The position numbers were made by a program, and so were the translations under genes. The notes under the pieces are model-generated. The model ran no database searches. It was given only the letters and a program-made list of their open reading frames with translations, and was not told the DNA's origin. Below, one piece after another: positions 45,921-53,511 of a stretch of 64,000 nucleotides of DNA. The DNA is from Luteimonas cucumeris. GTDB lineage: Bacteria > Pseudomonadota > Gammaproteobacteria > Xanthomonadales > Xanthomonadaceae. The stretch is taken from NCBI RefSeq assembly GCF_007830035.1, contig NZ_VLKN01000005.1:186001-250000 (forward strand), read 5' to 3'. The stretch's first letter is position 1; each line of letters opens with the position of its first letter.

Positions 45921-47132
45921 ATGAAATCCAGGTTAGTTCCCACATGGCTGGCGGTCGCCCCGGATTCGGCCGCCGCGCACGCGTTGCAGCAGGGCAAATC
46001 GCCGTGGACCGACAGCGTGCACCTGCTGTGGTCGTTCTGGGTATTCATCACTCCGATCTTCGGCGGCGGATACAGCTGGAAGTGGCTGGGCCTCACCCTG
46101 CTGTCGTATCCGCTGTTCGTGCTGCTGTACGCGATGACGCTGCTGGCGCCGCGGCGGATCGCCTGGCGTTATGCGCTGGGCATGGTCGCGCTGAGCATGC
46201 TGCTGCTGCCGGTGTATCCGGCAGGGATCACCTACTTCATGTTCGGTTGCATCATGCTGAGCGCATGCCGGTCGCATTTTTCGCTGAGCTACCTGTGGCA
46301 CCTGCTGCTGCTCAACATCGCCTATGGCGCGCTGGCCTGGTGGATCGGCTATCCATGGCAGATGCTGGTGTGGATCCCGGCGATGACCTTCATCGTCGGC
46401 ATCATCGTCAGCGTCGAGCGGGTCAACCAGCAGAAGGACGCCGCGCTGAAGTTGTCGCACGACGAAGTGCGCCGCCTCGCGGCCACCGCCGAGCGTGAAC
46501 GCATCGGCCGCGACCTGCACGATCTGCTCGGCCATACGCTGTCGCTGATCACGCTGAAGCTGGAACTGTCACGCAAGCTGTTCGATCGCGATGGCGCGGC
46601 GGCACGGCGCGAACTGGAGGAAGCCGAACGCGTCGCCCGCCATGCGCTGGCGGAAGTGCGCAGCGCGGTGACCGGCATCCGTGCCACCGACCTGGCGGCC
46701 GAACTGGCGGCGGCGCGCCTGCTGCTGGAATCGTCGCAGGTGCGCCTGGATTACGATCTGCCGCCAACGGATCTGTCGCTGGAAGTCGAGCGCGGGTTGT
46801 CGCTGGTGTTGCGCGAAGCGGTCACCAACGTCGCCCGCCATGCACGCGCCAGCCGCGTGCAGGTCGCCTTCGCGCGTGCCGGAGACGCGGTGCAGTTGCG
46901 CATCGTCGACAACGGCAGCGGCGGCATCGCCGGCGACGGCAATGGCCTCAGCGGCATGCGCGAACGCATGTCGGCACTGGGCGGAACGCTCGCCATCGAG
47001 TCGCCGAAAGGCCAGGGCACGCGCCTGCTGGCCAGCGTGCCGGCGAAACCGGCGAGAGGGCGCATCGGAACCGAGCCAGTGCAGGACGGGCCCGCCGTTC
47101 CTTCCGGCGCAGCGCAGTGGCGCGCCGTATGA
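45921..47132 (+). CDS. DesK-like sensor histidine kinase
   Basis: A 403-aa HisKA_3-type kinase. The N-terminal half has five or six membrane helices (about 32-165) with little periplasmic sequence, as in DesK-like intramembrane sensors. The phosphoacceptor is His200 in ERERIGRDLHDLLGHTLSLITLKLELS. The ATPase domain has the N-box VLREAVTNVARHARA and the G-box DNGSGGIAGDGNGLSGMRERM. ATG 45921 is the likely start. The end is a basic/Pro-rich tail after VPAKP. It lies divergent from the exporter operon and 43 bp before its response regulator. Such kinases often sense membrane or cell-wall damage and control detoxifying exporters. Confidence 0.92.
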   Translation: MKSRLVPTWLAVAPDSAAAHALQQGKSPWTDSVHLLWSFWVFITPIFGGGYSWKWLGLTLLSYPLFVLLYAMTLLAPRRIAWRYALGMVALSMLLLPVYPAGITYFMFGCIMLSACRSHFSLSYLWHLLLLNIAYGALAWWIGYPWQMLVWIPAMTFIVGIIVSVERVNQQKDAALKLSHDEVRRLAATAERERIGRDLHDLLGHTLSLITLKLELSRKLFDRDGAAARRELEEAERVARHALAEVRSAVTGIRATDLAAELAAARLLLESSQVRLDYDLPPTDLSLEVERGLSLVLREAVTNVARHARASRVQVAFARAGDAVQLRIVDNGSGGIAGDGNGLSGMRERMSALGGTLAIESPKGQGTRLLASVPAKPARGRIGTEPVQDGPAVPSGAAQWRAV

Positions 47133-47175
47133 GCCTGCATTCCCGGTCGATCGCGACGATCCGCAGGAGCGCGGC

Positions 47176-47778
47176 ATGATCCGCATCCTGCTGGCGGAAG
47201 ACCAGGCGATGGTGCGCGGCGCGTTGTCGGCGCTGCTGGGCCTGGAGCCGGACATCGAGGTGCTCGGCGCGGCCGCCGATGGCGAAAGCGCCTGGCGCGA
47301 ACTGCAGCGCCTCAAGCCCGACGTGCTGATCACCGACATCGAGATGCCGGGGCTCAGCGGCCTCGAACTGGCGCAGCGCATCCAGCGCCATGGGCTGCCG
47401 GTGCGCGTCGTCATCGTCACCACCTTCGCCCGCGCCGGTTTCCTGCGCCGCGCGCTCGACGCGGGCGTGTCCGGCTACCTGTTGAAGGATGCGCCGGCCG
47501 AGGACCTGGCCGAAGCGCTGCGCAAGGTGCATCGCGGTGGTCGCGCGATCGATCCGCTACTGGCGCTGGATGCCTGGGGCGAGGCCGATCCGCTCAACGA
47601 TCGCGAACGCCAGATCCTGCGCCTGGCCGGCGAAGGCCGGTCGGCCAGCGAGATCGCTACGCAGCTGCACCTCTCCCACGGCACCGTGCGCAATTACCTG
47701 TCCGAAGCGATCGGCAAGCTCGGCGTCGGCAACCGCATCGAGGCCTATCGCATGGCACGGCAGAAAGGCTGGCTGTGA
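47176..47778 (+). CDS. NarL/FixJ (DesR-like) response regulator
   Basis: A 200-aa regulator. The receiver domain shows the acid pair in LLAEDQ, the phosphorylation site Asp54 in LITDIEMPGLSG, the Thr in VIVTTFARAGF and the conserved Lys in GYLLKDAPAED. The LuxR-type HTH at the C-terminus reads LNDRERQILRLAGEGRSASEIATQLHLSHGTVRNYLSEAIGKLG. It is the partner of the kinase upstream. Because the two lie divergent from the ABC operon, the exporter is the expected target; the candidate binding site is the inverted repeat at 45800-45821. The gene is followed by a hairpin repeat. Confidence 0.95.
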   Translation: MIRILLAEDQAMVRGALSALLGLEPDIEVLGAAADGESAWRELQRLKPDVLITDIEMPGLSGLELAQRIQRHGLPVRVVIVTTFARAGFLRRALDAGVSGYLLKDAPAEDLAEALRKVHRGGRAIDPLLALDAWGEADPLNDRERQILRLAGEGRSASEIATQLHLSHGTVRNYLSEAIGKLGVGNRIEAYRMARQKGWL

Positions 47779-47833
47779 GGTGGGCGTCCTTTTGACACGG
47801 ATCGGATCCGATCGAAGCGGATAAAACCACTCC

Positions 47834-47927
47834 CGTAGAGCGCAATAAGCGAAGCGCATTGCGCCGCAACATGGTGTCCGGAGCCATGGCATGCGGCGCA
47901 TTACGCCTGCGGCTAATGCGCCCTACG
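47834..47927. repeat. GTAGGGCGCATTAGC-type inverted repeat between convergent genes
   Basis: The left arm begins CGTAGAGCGCAATAAGC (47834) and the right arm ends GCTAATGCGCCCTACG (47927). The arms pair over about 38 bases with several mismatches. It separates the convergent response regulator and aminopeptidase genes and may help both to terminate. Confidence 0.6.
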
Positions 47928-47931
47928 TAAA

Positions 47932-49308
47932 TTACGAAAACCTTGCCTTGAGCATCGCGTAGACCGCGCGCAGGGCCTGCGCCTCGCCGCCGGTGGGGCG
48001 GCCGGGGCGCTCGCTATCGTTCCAGGCGTACACATCCAGATGTGCCCACTTCTGCTGCGCGGGCACGAAGCGCTCCAGGTACAGCGCGGCGGTGACGCTG
48101 CCGGCCATGCGGCTGGGCCCGGAATTGGCCAGGTCGGCGACGTTGCTGGTCAGGTAGCGCCAGTACGGACGCCACAGCGGCATGCGCCACAGCGGATCGC
48201 GCGCCTGCGCGCCGGCGGTCAGCCAGTCGTTGGCGAGCGTGTCGTCGTTGCTGTACAGCGCCGGCAGGTCGGGGCCCAGCGCGATCCGCGCCGCGCCGGT
48301 CAGCGTCGCGAAGTCGATCAGCAGTTCCGGCGCCTGCTCGCCGGCATACACCAGCGCATCGCCGAGGATCACCCGGCCCTCGGCATCGGTGTTGTCGATC
48401 TCCACGCTGATGCCCGAGCGCGTGGTGATCACTTCGCCGGGACGGAACGCATCCGGGCCGATCGCGTTTTCCACCGCGGGGACCAGCAGCGTCAGCCGCA
48501 CCGGCAGGGCGCGCGCCATGATCAGTTCGGCCAGCGCCAGCGCATGCGCGGCGCCGCCCATATCCTTCTTCATGTTGCGCATGCCGTCGGCCGGCTTGAT
48601 GTCGAGGCCGCCGGTGTCGAAGCACACGCCCTTGCCGACCAGCGCCACGTGCGGATGCGTGTCGTCGCCCCAGCGCAATGCGATCAGCCGTGGCGCGCGA
48701 TGCGAGGCGCGACCGACCGCATGGATGGCCGGGAAGTTCTGCGCCAGCAACTCGTCGCCGGCGATCACTTCGATGCGGGCGCCGTGCGCCTGGGCGATCT
48801 CGCGCGCGATGTCTTCCAATTGCTGCGGCCCCATGTCCTGGGTCGGCGTGTTGACCAGGTCGCGCACGCGCAGGCACGCGTCCAGCAGCGCGAAGGTTTC
48901 CGCGTCGGCTGCGGTGGCGGCCAGCACCAGCCGCGCCGGCGCGCGCAGCGGCTGTTTGTAGCGCGTGTAGCGATAGCTGCCCAGGCCCCAGCCCAGTTGC
49001 AGCGCGTTGCGCGCGTCGTCGGCCAGGTCGTTGGCCAGCACCCAGTCGCCGGGCGGCAACGCATGCGGCGCATGCGCATAGGCGAAGGGATCGAGCGGAT
49101 CGCCGATGCCCAGTACCGCGCCAGCGATGCCATGGTCGCCGGGCAACAGCAGCAGGCTGCCGGAAGCGGCATCGAAGGTCTGCGCGTCGATCCACTGGCC
49201 GATCGCCGGCGTCTGCGCCTTGCGCCAGTCGTCGAAACCGGTGCGTTGCACGCAGTACAGCGGCAGTGCGTTGTCGGAATCGGAAACGAAACCAGTGGGC
49301 AGGTTCAT
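47932..49308 (-). CDS. M17 leucyl aminopeptidase family protein
   Basis: A 458-aa cytosolic metallo-aminopeptidase. The C-terminal catalytic domain has the metal-site motifs GKGVCFDTGGLDIKP and KKDMGGAAHAL. The family signature is NTDAEGRVILGDAL, with Asp and Glu metal ligands and the conserved Arg. The N-terminal domain (about 1-170) is more variable than in PepA. It resembles the shorter PepB-like or xanthomonad-specific branch. The start ATG 49308 overlaps the stop of the HAD gene (ATGA), so the two are co-translated. It should release N-terminal residues from peptides during protein turnover. Confidence 0.92.
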   Translation of the reverse strand: MNLPTGFVSDSDNALPLYCVQRTGFDDWRKAQTPAIGQWIDAQTFDAASGSLLLLPGDHGIAGAVLGIGDPLDPFAYAHAPHALPPGDWVLANDLADDARNALQLGWGLGSYRYTRYKQPLRAPARLVLAATAADAETFALLDACLRVRDLVNTPTQDMGPQQLEDIAREIAQAHGARIEVIAGDELLAQNFPAIHAVGRASHRAPRLIALRWGDDTHPHVALVGKGVCFDTGGLDIKPADGMRNMKKDMGGAAHALALAELIMARALPVRLTLLVPAVENAIGPDAFRPGEVITTRSGISVEIDNTDAEGRVILGDALVYAGEQAPELLIDFATLTGAARIALGPDLPALYSNDDTLANDWLTAGAQARDPLWRMPLWRPYWRYLTSNVADLANSGPSRMAGSVTAALYLERFVPAQQKWAHLDVYAWNDSERPGRPTGGEAQALRAVYAMLKARFS

Positions 49309-50027
49309 GCGGCGGCGATGCTCGGGTGATGGTGGGCGTGCGCGTCCAGCCAATCGGCGAGCGCGGCGAGGTTGTCGAAGTGCAGGTCGGGTTGCGGATC
49401 GTCGTGCGGCCAGTGGCGGCCATCGCGATTGATCCAGCAGGTGCGCAGGCCGGCGCGCGCGGCGCCGACCACGTCCATCTCGACATCGTCGCCGACGTGC
49501 AGCACTTCCGCCGGCGCGACGCCGAGGCGTTCGCACGCGGCGTGGAAGATGCTCGCCTGCGGCTTGGCGGCCCCGTGTTCGCGCGCGCCGAGCTGGAAGC
49601 GGAAATGGCCGGACAGGCCGATCACTTCCAGGTCGGCATTGCCGTTGGTCAGCGCCGCCACCGGCAGGTGCGCGGCGATGCGCGCCAGCGCATCGATGCT
49701 GTCCGGATAGCAGTCGACCTGGTTGCGCGCGGCGTAGAACGCGGCATACGCCGCATCGGCCAGGGCCGGATCGCCACCGCTTTCGAGCAGCGCGCGCTGC
49801 AGCGACAGCCGCCGCAGCGCGCCGAGGTCGTGGATCAGGTGCCTGTTCTCGGCGAACACGCGGTCGCGCAGGGCGCGCATCTCGGCGACCGGGAAACGCG
49901 CCGCGGTCTGCGGACTGTGTTCGCGCATCCATTCGTCGAGCACGCGTTCGATGCGTTCGCCGATCGGGGCGAACGGCCACAGGGTGTCGTCGAGGTCGAG
50001 GGTGATGGCGCGGATGGGGAAGCTCAC
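49305..50027 (-). CDS. HAD family hydrolase (YigB-like)
   Basis: A 240-aa haloacid-dehalogenase phosphatase with a helical cap (about 20-95). The four motifs are present: I, ITLDLDDTLW with the nucleophile Asp; II, VAALTNGNAD; III, the Lys in HGAAKPQASIF; IV, HVGDDVEMDVVGA. The sequence type resembles YigB, which in E. coli removes phosphate from FMN and from the riboflavin intermediate. The substrate is not certain here. xerC in E. coli lies next to yigB, but in this genome the two are far apart. It is coupled to the aminopeptidase gene downstream. Confidence 0.9.
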   Translation of the reverse strand: MSFPIRAITLDLDDTLWPFAPIGERIERVLDEWMREHSPQTAARFPVAEMRALRDRVFAENRHLIHDLGALRRLSLQRALLESGGDPALADAAYAAFYAARNQVDCYPDSIDALARIAAHLPVAALTNGNADLEVIGLSGHFRFQLGAREHGAAKPQASIFHAACERLGVAPAEVLHVGDDVEMDVVGAARAGLRTCWINRDGRHWPHDDPQPDLHFDNLAALADWLDAHAHHHPSIAAA

Positions 50028-50141
50028 GTGGGTATTTTACGGGAATGGGGGTGGGGGCTTCTTCATGCGCAGCCGGCGGCCCGTGTCCGGCCGGCTTCGT
50101 GGAGCGGAGCTCCTGCCTTGCTTGAAGCCTTCAAGCTGTCA

Positions 50142-50161
50142 TCCCGGCGAAGGCCGGGATC
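50142..50161. repeat. REP-like hairpin, copy 5
   Basis: A perfect 8-bp stem (ATCCCGGC / GCCGGGAT) with a GAAG loop, preceded by GTC and followed by CCAGG. Confidence 0.75.
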
Positions 50162-50239
50162 CAGGTTTTGATGGGGTGCGTTGTCGCAGGTGGTGTGGGC
50201 GGGGAGTAAGGGCAATGATCAAGGGCTTCCGTGCGCTGA

Positions 50240-50640
50240 AGCACACGGGTCACTTTCTTTGCTGGCCCAAAGAAAGTAACCAAAGAAAGGGCCAGAAGCC
50301 CGTTTGCGGTGTCGTATTTGGTGTTGTGCGGGACAACGGTGACTGCCCAAGCACGTTGAACAGGTACGGCCCGAAATTTGAATGTGGCGGTTGCTGCAAA
50401 ATTCGATTCGGCGAGCATGTCCGAGAGCAACCGGATCAACGAAGCGATGTTGCTGCAATCGTCCTTGCTCAAATCCGGATCGAGAACAAGAACCTTGGTC
50501 GCGTAGCAAGAAATCAGCGCCGGATTCAACGAGTGCAACATCCGCACCAACGGCTTCAGGCCCTTTCTTGGGTTACTTTCTTTGGGCCAGCAAAGAAAGT
50601 GACTCGGCCGCGACAGCGGACGAAAACCCCGAACGAAGTG
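50240..50640. repeat. Cassette flanked by inverted half-copies of the composite element
   Basis: GTCACTTTCTTTGCTGGCCC and the following hairpin half (50255-50300) recur in reverse complement at about 50565-50602, over 40 bases with few mismatches. They enclose about 265 bp that occur nowhere else in the window. The arms match the first hairpin of the composite elements at 1387 and 10441. The arrangement looks like a small mobilised segment; no transposase is present and no target duplication was identified. Confidence 0.55.
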
Positions 50641-50811
50641 AGGGCAAGTCGCCTAGAACGCCATGAAAGGCGGCGAAGCAACCTTCGCTCTACAAAGCCA
50701 ATGCAAAATAACTGGATGACCAGCCACGCGGCTGTTGAAAACCCCGCCTCACTCATCCTGAGTCTGTCGAAGGACGCGGGAATGACGGCTTCAACGGCAA
50801 GATCAAGATGG

Positions 50812-50831
50812 ATCCCAGCTTGCGCTGGGAT
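50812..50831. repeat. REP-like hairpin, copy 6
   Basis: A perfect 8-bp stem (ATCCCAGC / GCTGGGAT) with a TTGC loop, preceded by AAGATGG and followed by GACGG, just after the permease stop codon. Confidence 0.75.
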
Positions 50832-50855
50832 GACGGTGGGAAGACGACAAGACCA

Positions 50856-51968
50856 TCACTCCAGCAGCCGCGCCCATCCTTCCAATCCCTCGATCCTCGC
50901 CAGCACGATCTTCATGCACACCAGCAAGGGCACCGCCAGCAGCAGCCCGATGATCCCCCACAACCAGCCGAACAGCAGCAGCGCCAGGATCAGCAGCAGC
51001 GGCGACAGCGCCATGCGCCGGCCAAGCACGATCGGGGTGATCAGCTGGCCTTCCAGCACGTGCAGCGTCAGGTACACGGTGGCCGGCATCAGCGGCGACC
51101 AAGTGTGGTTGGGCCACAGCCCTTCGAAACTGACGAAACCCATCAGCAGCATCAGGATCACGCCGATCAGCGGGCCGACATAAGGCGCGAAGTTGAGCAG
51201 CGCCGCCACCGTGCCCCACAGCAGCGCTTCCGGCAGTTCCAGGCCCATTGCGTGCAGCGCGCCGGCCACGGCCAGGCCGAGCAGGGTATTGATGATGCTG
51301 ATGGTCAGTACGTAGCGCGAGATCTCGCGCTCGATCGATTGCAGGATGTCGACGGTGAGCTTCTTCTGCTGCCGGCCCGGCAGCAGCGCGATCGCGTTGC
51401 GCTGCAGGTTCTCGCCATAGGTCATGAAGAAGAACGTCAGCAGCACCACCGCCAGGACCGAGGCCAGCAGCTTGGGCGTGGCGGTGAGCGATTTCCACGG
51501 ATCCGGATCCTGGATCGCGACCACCTGCACCTTGCGGTTCTGGCTGTCGCCGGCGGCGCGCGCGAACGACTCGGCGGCCTTGTTGGCCTGCTGCATCGGC
51601 TGGGTCATCTCGCGCAGCTTCGGCGCCAGCACGCGCAATTCGCGCGGCATCTGCTGCATCCATTCGCCGGCCGGACCGATCAGCTGGCGACCGAGCATCA
51701 CCGCGCCGGCCAGGCCCAGCACCAGCAGCAGCGCGGCGCCGAGGAATCGCGGGATGTAGATCCGGCGCAGTCCGCGCAGGATCGGGTTGCCGACCAGGGC
51801 AAAGAACATCGCCAGCAGGATCGGCAGGATCAGGTCCTGCGCGGCCCACAGCGTGTAGCCGACCGCCAGCACGGCCAGCACCACCAGCGCCGTCGATCCG
51901 CGTGGGCGTGGCGATGGTGCGGGCGGTTCCGGTTCCGGGGTGTCGGGTGCGTCGGGCGGCAGTGTCAT
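50856..51968 (-). CDS. AI-2E/PerM family permease
   Basis: A 370-aa membrane protein of the AI-2E (PerM/YdgG) family. A Pro-rich cytoplasmic N-terminus is followed by paired helices (about 27-75). A soluble middle segment (about 90-160) is next, then a C-terminal bundle with NTLLGLAVAGALHAMGLELPEALLWGTVAALLNFAPYVGPLIG and LEGQLITPIVLGRRMALSPLLLIL, which are the family hallmarks. Members are linked to quorum-signal or ion export, but this one's substrate is unknown. It stands alone on the minus strand and is separated from the next operon by a strong hairpin. Confidence 0.9.
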   Translation of the reverse strand: MTLPPDAPDTPEPEPPAPSPRPRGSTALVVLAVLAVGYTLWAAQDLILPILLAMFFALVGNPILRGLRRIYIPRFLGAALLLVLGLAGAVMLGRQLIGPAGEWMQQMPRELRVLAPKLREMTQPMQQANKAAESFARAAGDSQNRKVQVVAIQDPDPWKSLTATPKLLASVLAVVLLTFFFMTYGENLQRNAIALLPGRQQKKLTVDILQSIEREISRYVLTISIINTLLGLAVAGALHAMGLELPEALLWGTVAALLNFAPYVGPLIGVILMLLMGFVSFEGLWPNHTWSPLMPATVYLTLHVLEGQLITPIVLGRRMALSPLLLILALLLFGWLWGIIGLLLAVPLLVCMKIVLARIEGLEGWARLLE

Positions 51969-52046
51969 CGTCGAGGCTCGGCGGGGATGCGCAAGATATG
52001 TCTTTTCTTTCCGATGCAGGCCATAGCCCGTCCCTCAAGCGCGATC

Positions 52047-52103
52047 CGTAGCGTGCGCTGTGCGCACGACCGGCATCCTTTCGTGCGCGCAGCGCACGCT
52101 ACG
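52047..52103. repeat. Strong GTAGCGTGCGC hairpin between permease and YqjD-like operon
   Basis: CGTAGCGTGCGCTG and nine more bases (52047-52069) pair with 52081-52103 over 23 positions with one mismatch; the loop is 11 bases. It lies just after the end of the leftward trio and may be its terminator. Confidence 0.7.
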
Positions 52104-52110
52104 CGACGTC

Positions 52111-52554
52111 TCAGTGTTCGGACATTTCCGTGGCCGCTTCCGCCGGGCGCGGTGCGACCGGGTCGGGTGCCGGACGCGGCGGCGATGGCGCTCGCGGCGC
52201 GGCGGTCGGCTGCGCTTCGTCGGCGACGGCCTCGGCCTTGTCCGCCGCGTGCTCGGCCTGGCCGGCCGCAGTACTGGCCTGCACGGAGGCGAACAGGCCG
52301 GACAGCGTGCCGATCAGCTGCAGCACGCGCGTGCCGCTGCCGCCGAGCGCGCCGAGCTTGCCCAATGTCTGCGCCGGGTCGCTGCGTCCGACCACGAAGC
52401 CGCTGATCAGGCCGGCGATCACGATCCGCGTCGGCGTCCAGCTGTCGCGCCAGGTGGTGGTGAAGTCGTGCCAATGCGTCTGCGTCTGCTGCGCGCGGCC
52501 TTCGACCACGTGTTCGCTGCGTTCGACGCGACGCTTGAGGGCCTCGAAGTTCAT
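52111..52554 (-). CDS. Hypothetical protein, third gene of a YqjD/YqjE-like operon
   Basis: A 147-aa protein of no recognised family. The N-terminal 35 residues are hydrophilic (MNFEALKRRVERSEHVVEGRAQ). A short hydrophobic stretch with Gly (TRIVIAGLISGFVVGRS, about 42-58) resembles the glycine-zipper end of YqjD-like proteins. A second segment (LQLIGTLSGLFASVQAS) and a low-complexity Ala/Pro tail follow. The start overlaps the stop of the holin-like gene by four bases. By position it corresponds to YqjK in the E. coli yqjCDEK cluster, though similarity to YqjK is not evident. The role is unknown, presumably at the inner membrane. Confidence 0.75.
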   Translation of the reverse strand: MNFEALKRRVERSEHVVEGRAQQTQTHWHDFTTTWRDSWTPTRIVIAGLISGFVVGRSDPAQTLGKLGALGGSGTRVLQLIGTLSGLFASVQASTAAGQAEHAADKAEAVADEAQPTAAPRAPSPPRPAPDPVAPRPAEAATEMSEH

Positions 52555-53057
52555 GCGGCCGGCGGCTCCGGTTTCGGCGCGGTCGCGGCCTCCTGCTCTT
52601 CTTCGTCATCGTCGCCGATGCCGAGCCGACGCAACTGGCGGCGGGTGGCATGCATGCCGGCGTGATCGAAGAAGCAACTGACCCGCCATGCGGCCAGCAC
52701 CGTCACCGCCAGGCTCAGGCCGGCGCAGATCGCGCTGGCGGCCAGCCATGACCAGCCCCAGGCCTGCAGCAATGCGATGGCGGCGGCCATCAGCAGCAGC
52801 CAGGACGAGGCGCCGAACACGATCGCCACCCCGGTCCACGCCAGCGCGCGGCCCAGCGCGCTGCGCGCCAGCGCCAGGTCGGCCACCACCAGCTTGCGCA
52901 GGGCACGCCCGGTTTCCAGCGCCGAATCCAGGCTGGCGCGGCCGGCGGCGCCGATCCGGCGCACGCTTTCGTCCAGGTGCGGCGGCGGCTCGCGCGCGTC
53001 GTCCGCCGGCGGGTCGGGTTCCCGCGGCGGTGGCACGGGACGGGGGTCTTCGCTCAC
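52551..53057 (-). CDS. YqjE/phage-holin-like membrane protein
   Basis: A 168-aa protein of the YqjE-like (holin superfamily III) type. The N-terminus is Pro/Asp-rich, an amphipathic region (ESVRRIGAAGRASLDSALETGRALRKLVVADLALARSALGRAL) follows, and then two membrane helices (about 72-92 and 98-118). The end is acidic (GIGDDDEEEQEAATA). In E. coli YqjE sits with YqjD at stationary phase; the function is not proven. It is the middle gene of the trio, ten bases after the YqjD-like gene and overlapping the next. Confidence 0.8.
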   Translation of the reverse strand: MSEDPRPVPPPREPDPPADDAREPPPHLDESVRRIGAAGRASLDSALETGRALRKLVVADLALARSALGRALAWTGVAIVFGASSWLLLMAAAIALLQAWGWSWLAASAICAGLSLAVTVLAAWRVSCFFDHAGMHATRRQLRRLGIGDDDEEEQEAATAPKPEPPAA

Positions 53058-53066
53058 GCGCCGGGT

Positions 53067-53435
53067 TTACTTGTTGCTGGAACGGGCCACCTTGGCGATC
53101 AGCCAGCCGGCGGCGAAGGCGATGCCGAACGCGGTCAGCGGGCGCTCGCGGATCAGTTCCGAAGCGCTGTCGAGCACGTCGCGGCTCTTGTCCATCAGCA
53201 CGTCCATCTGCTCGCGCGCGGCGTCGCCCATGTTCTCGGCGGCGGCGATGCCGGCCAATGCGCTGTCGGCCAGTTCCGCCTTCAGGTTGGCCTTGCCCAG
53301 GCGCAGTTCGTCGCCGGCGGCGCTGCCGGCGCCCTTGATCGCTTCGCCGGCGGCCGAAGCGGCCTGCTTGAGGTGGCTGCCGGCCTCGCCGAGGTTGTCC
53401 TTGATGGCGTCGGTGGCGGTCGGGGGCATGTTCAT
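53067..53435 (-). CDS. YqjD/ElaB-like DUF883 protein
   Basis: A 122-aa protein with helical Ala-rich repeats (EAGSHLKQAASAAGEAIKGAGSAAGDELRLG) and a C-terminal hydrophobic Gly-containing helix (RPLTAFGIAFAAGWLIAKVARSS), the design of YqjD and ElaB. In E. coli these attach to the inner membrane by the C-terminus and bind ribosomes in stationary phase. ATG 53435 is used because AAGGAGT lies just upstream; the longer frame to 53483 lacks one. A later ATG six bases on is also possible. It leads a three-gene operon. Confidence 0.82.
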   Translation of the reverse strand: MNMPPTATDAIKDNLGEAGSHLKQAASAAGEAIKGAGSAAGDELRLGKANLKAELADSALAGIAAAENMGDAAREQMDVLMDKSRDVLDSASELIRERPLTAFGIAFAAGWLIAKVARSSNK

Positions 53436-53511
53436 CGTTGGTACTCCTTGCAACGGACGGGGGAAGCGGATCAGGGCCGGCACGCGCAGTGCGCCTGCGG
53501 CATTCTCGACC

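Larger units (their letters stand above)
50028..50855. other. Long repeat-filled intergenic region
   Basis: About 830 bp without a supported gene. Two REP-like hairpins (50142-50161, 50812-50831) flank an inverted-repeat cassette (about 50240-50640). The single open frame of 139 codons on the minus strand (50550-50131) starts with TTG, runs through the cassette and then through both types of repeat. Some of the first 85 codons could be a gene remnant. Confidence 0.65.

Noticed and set aside
48040-49329. A 429-codon frame antisense to the M17 aminopeptidase
   Set aside because: It overlaps fully a gene with intact metal-site motifs and has no ribosome site.
50131-50550. A 139-codon frame on the minus strand
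   Set aside because: It starts with TTG and most of its second half translates repeat sequence; kept only as a possible gene remnant.
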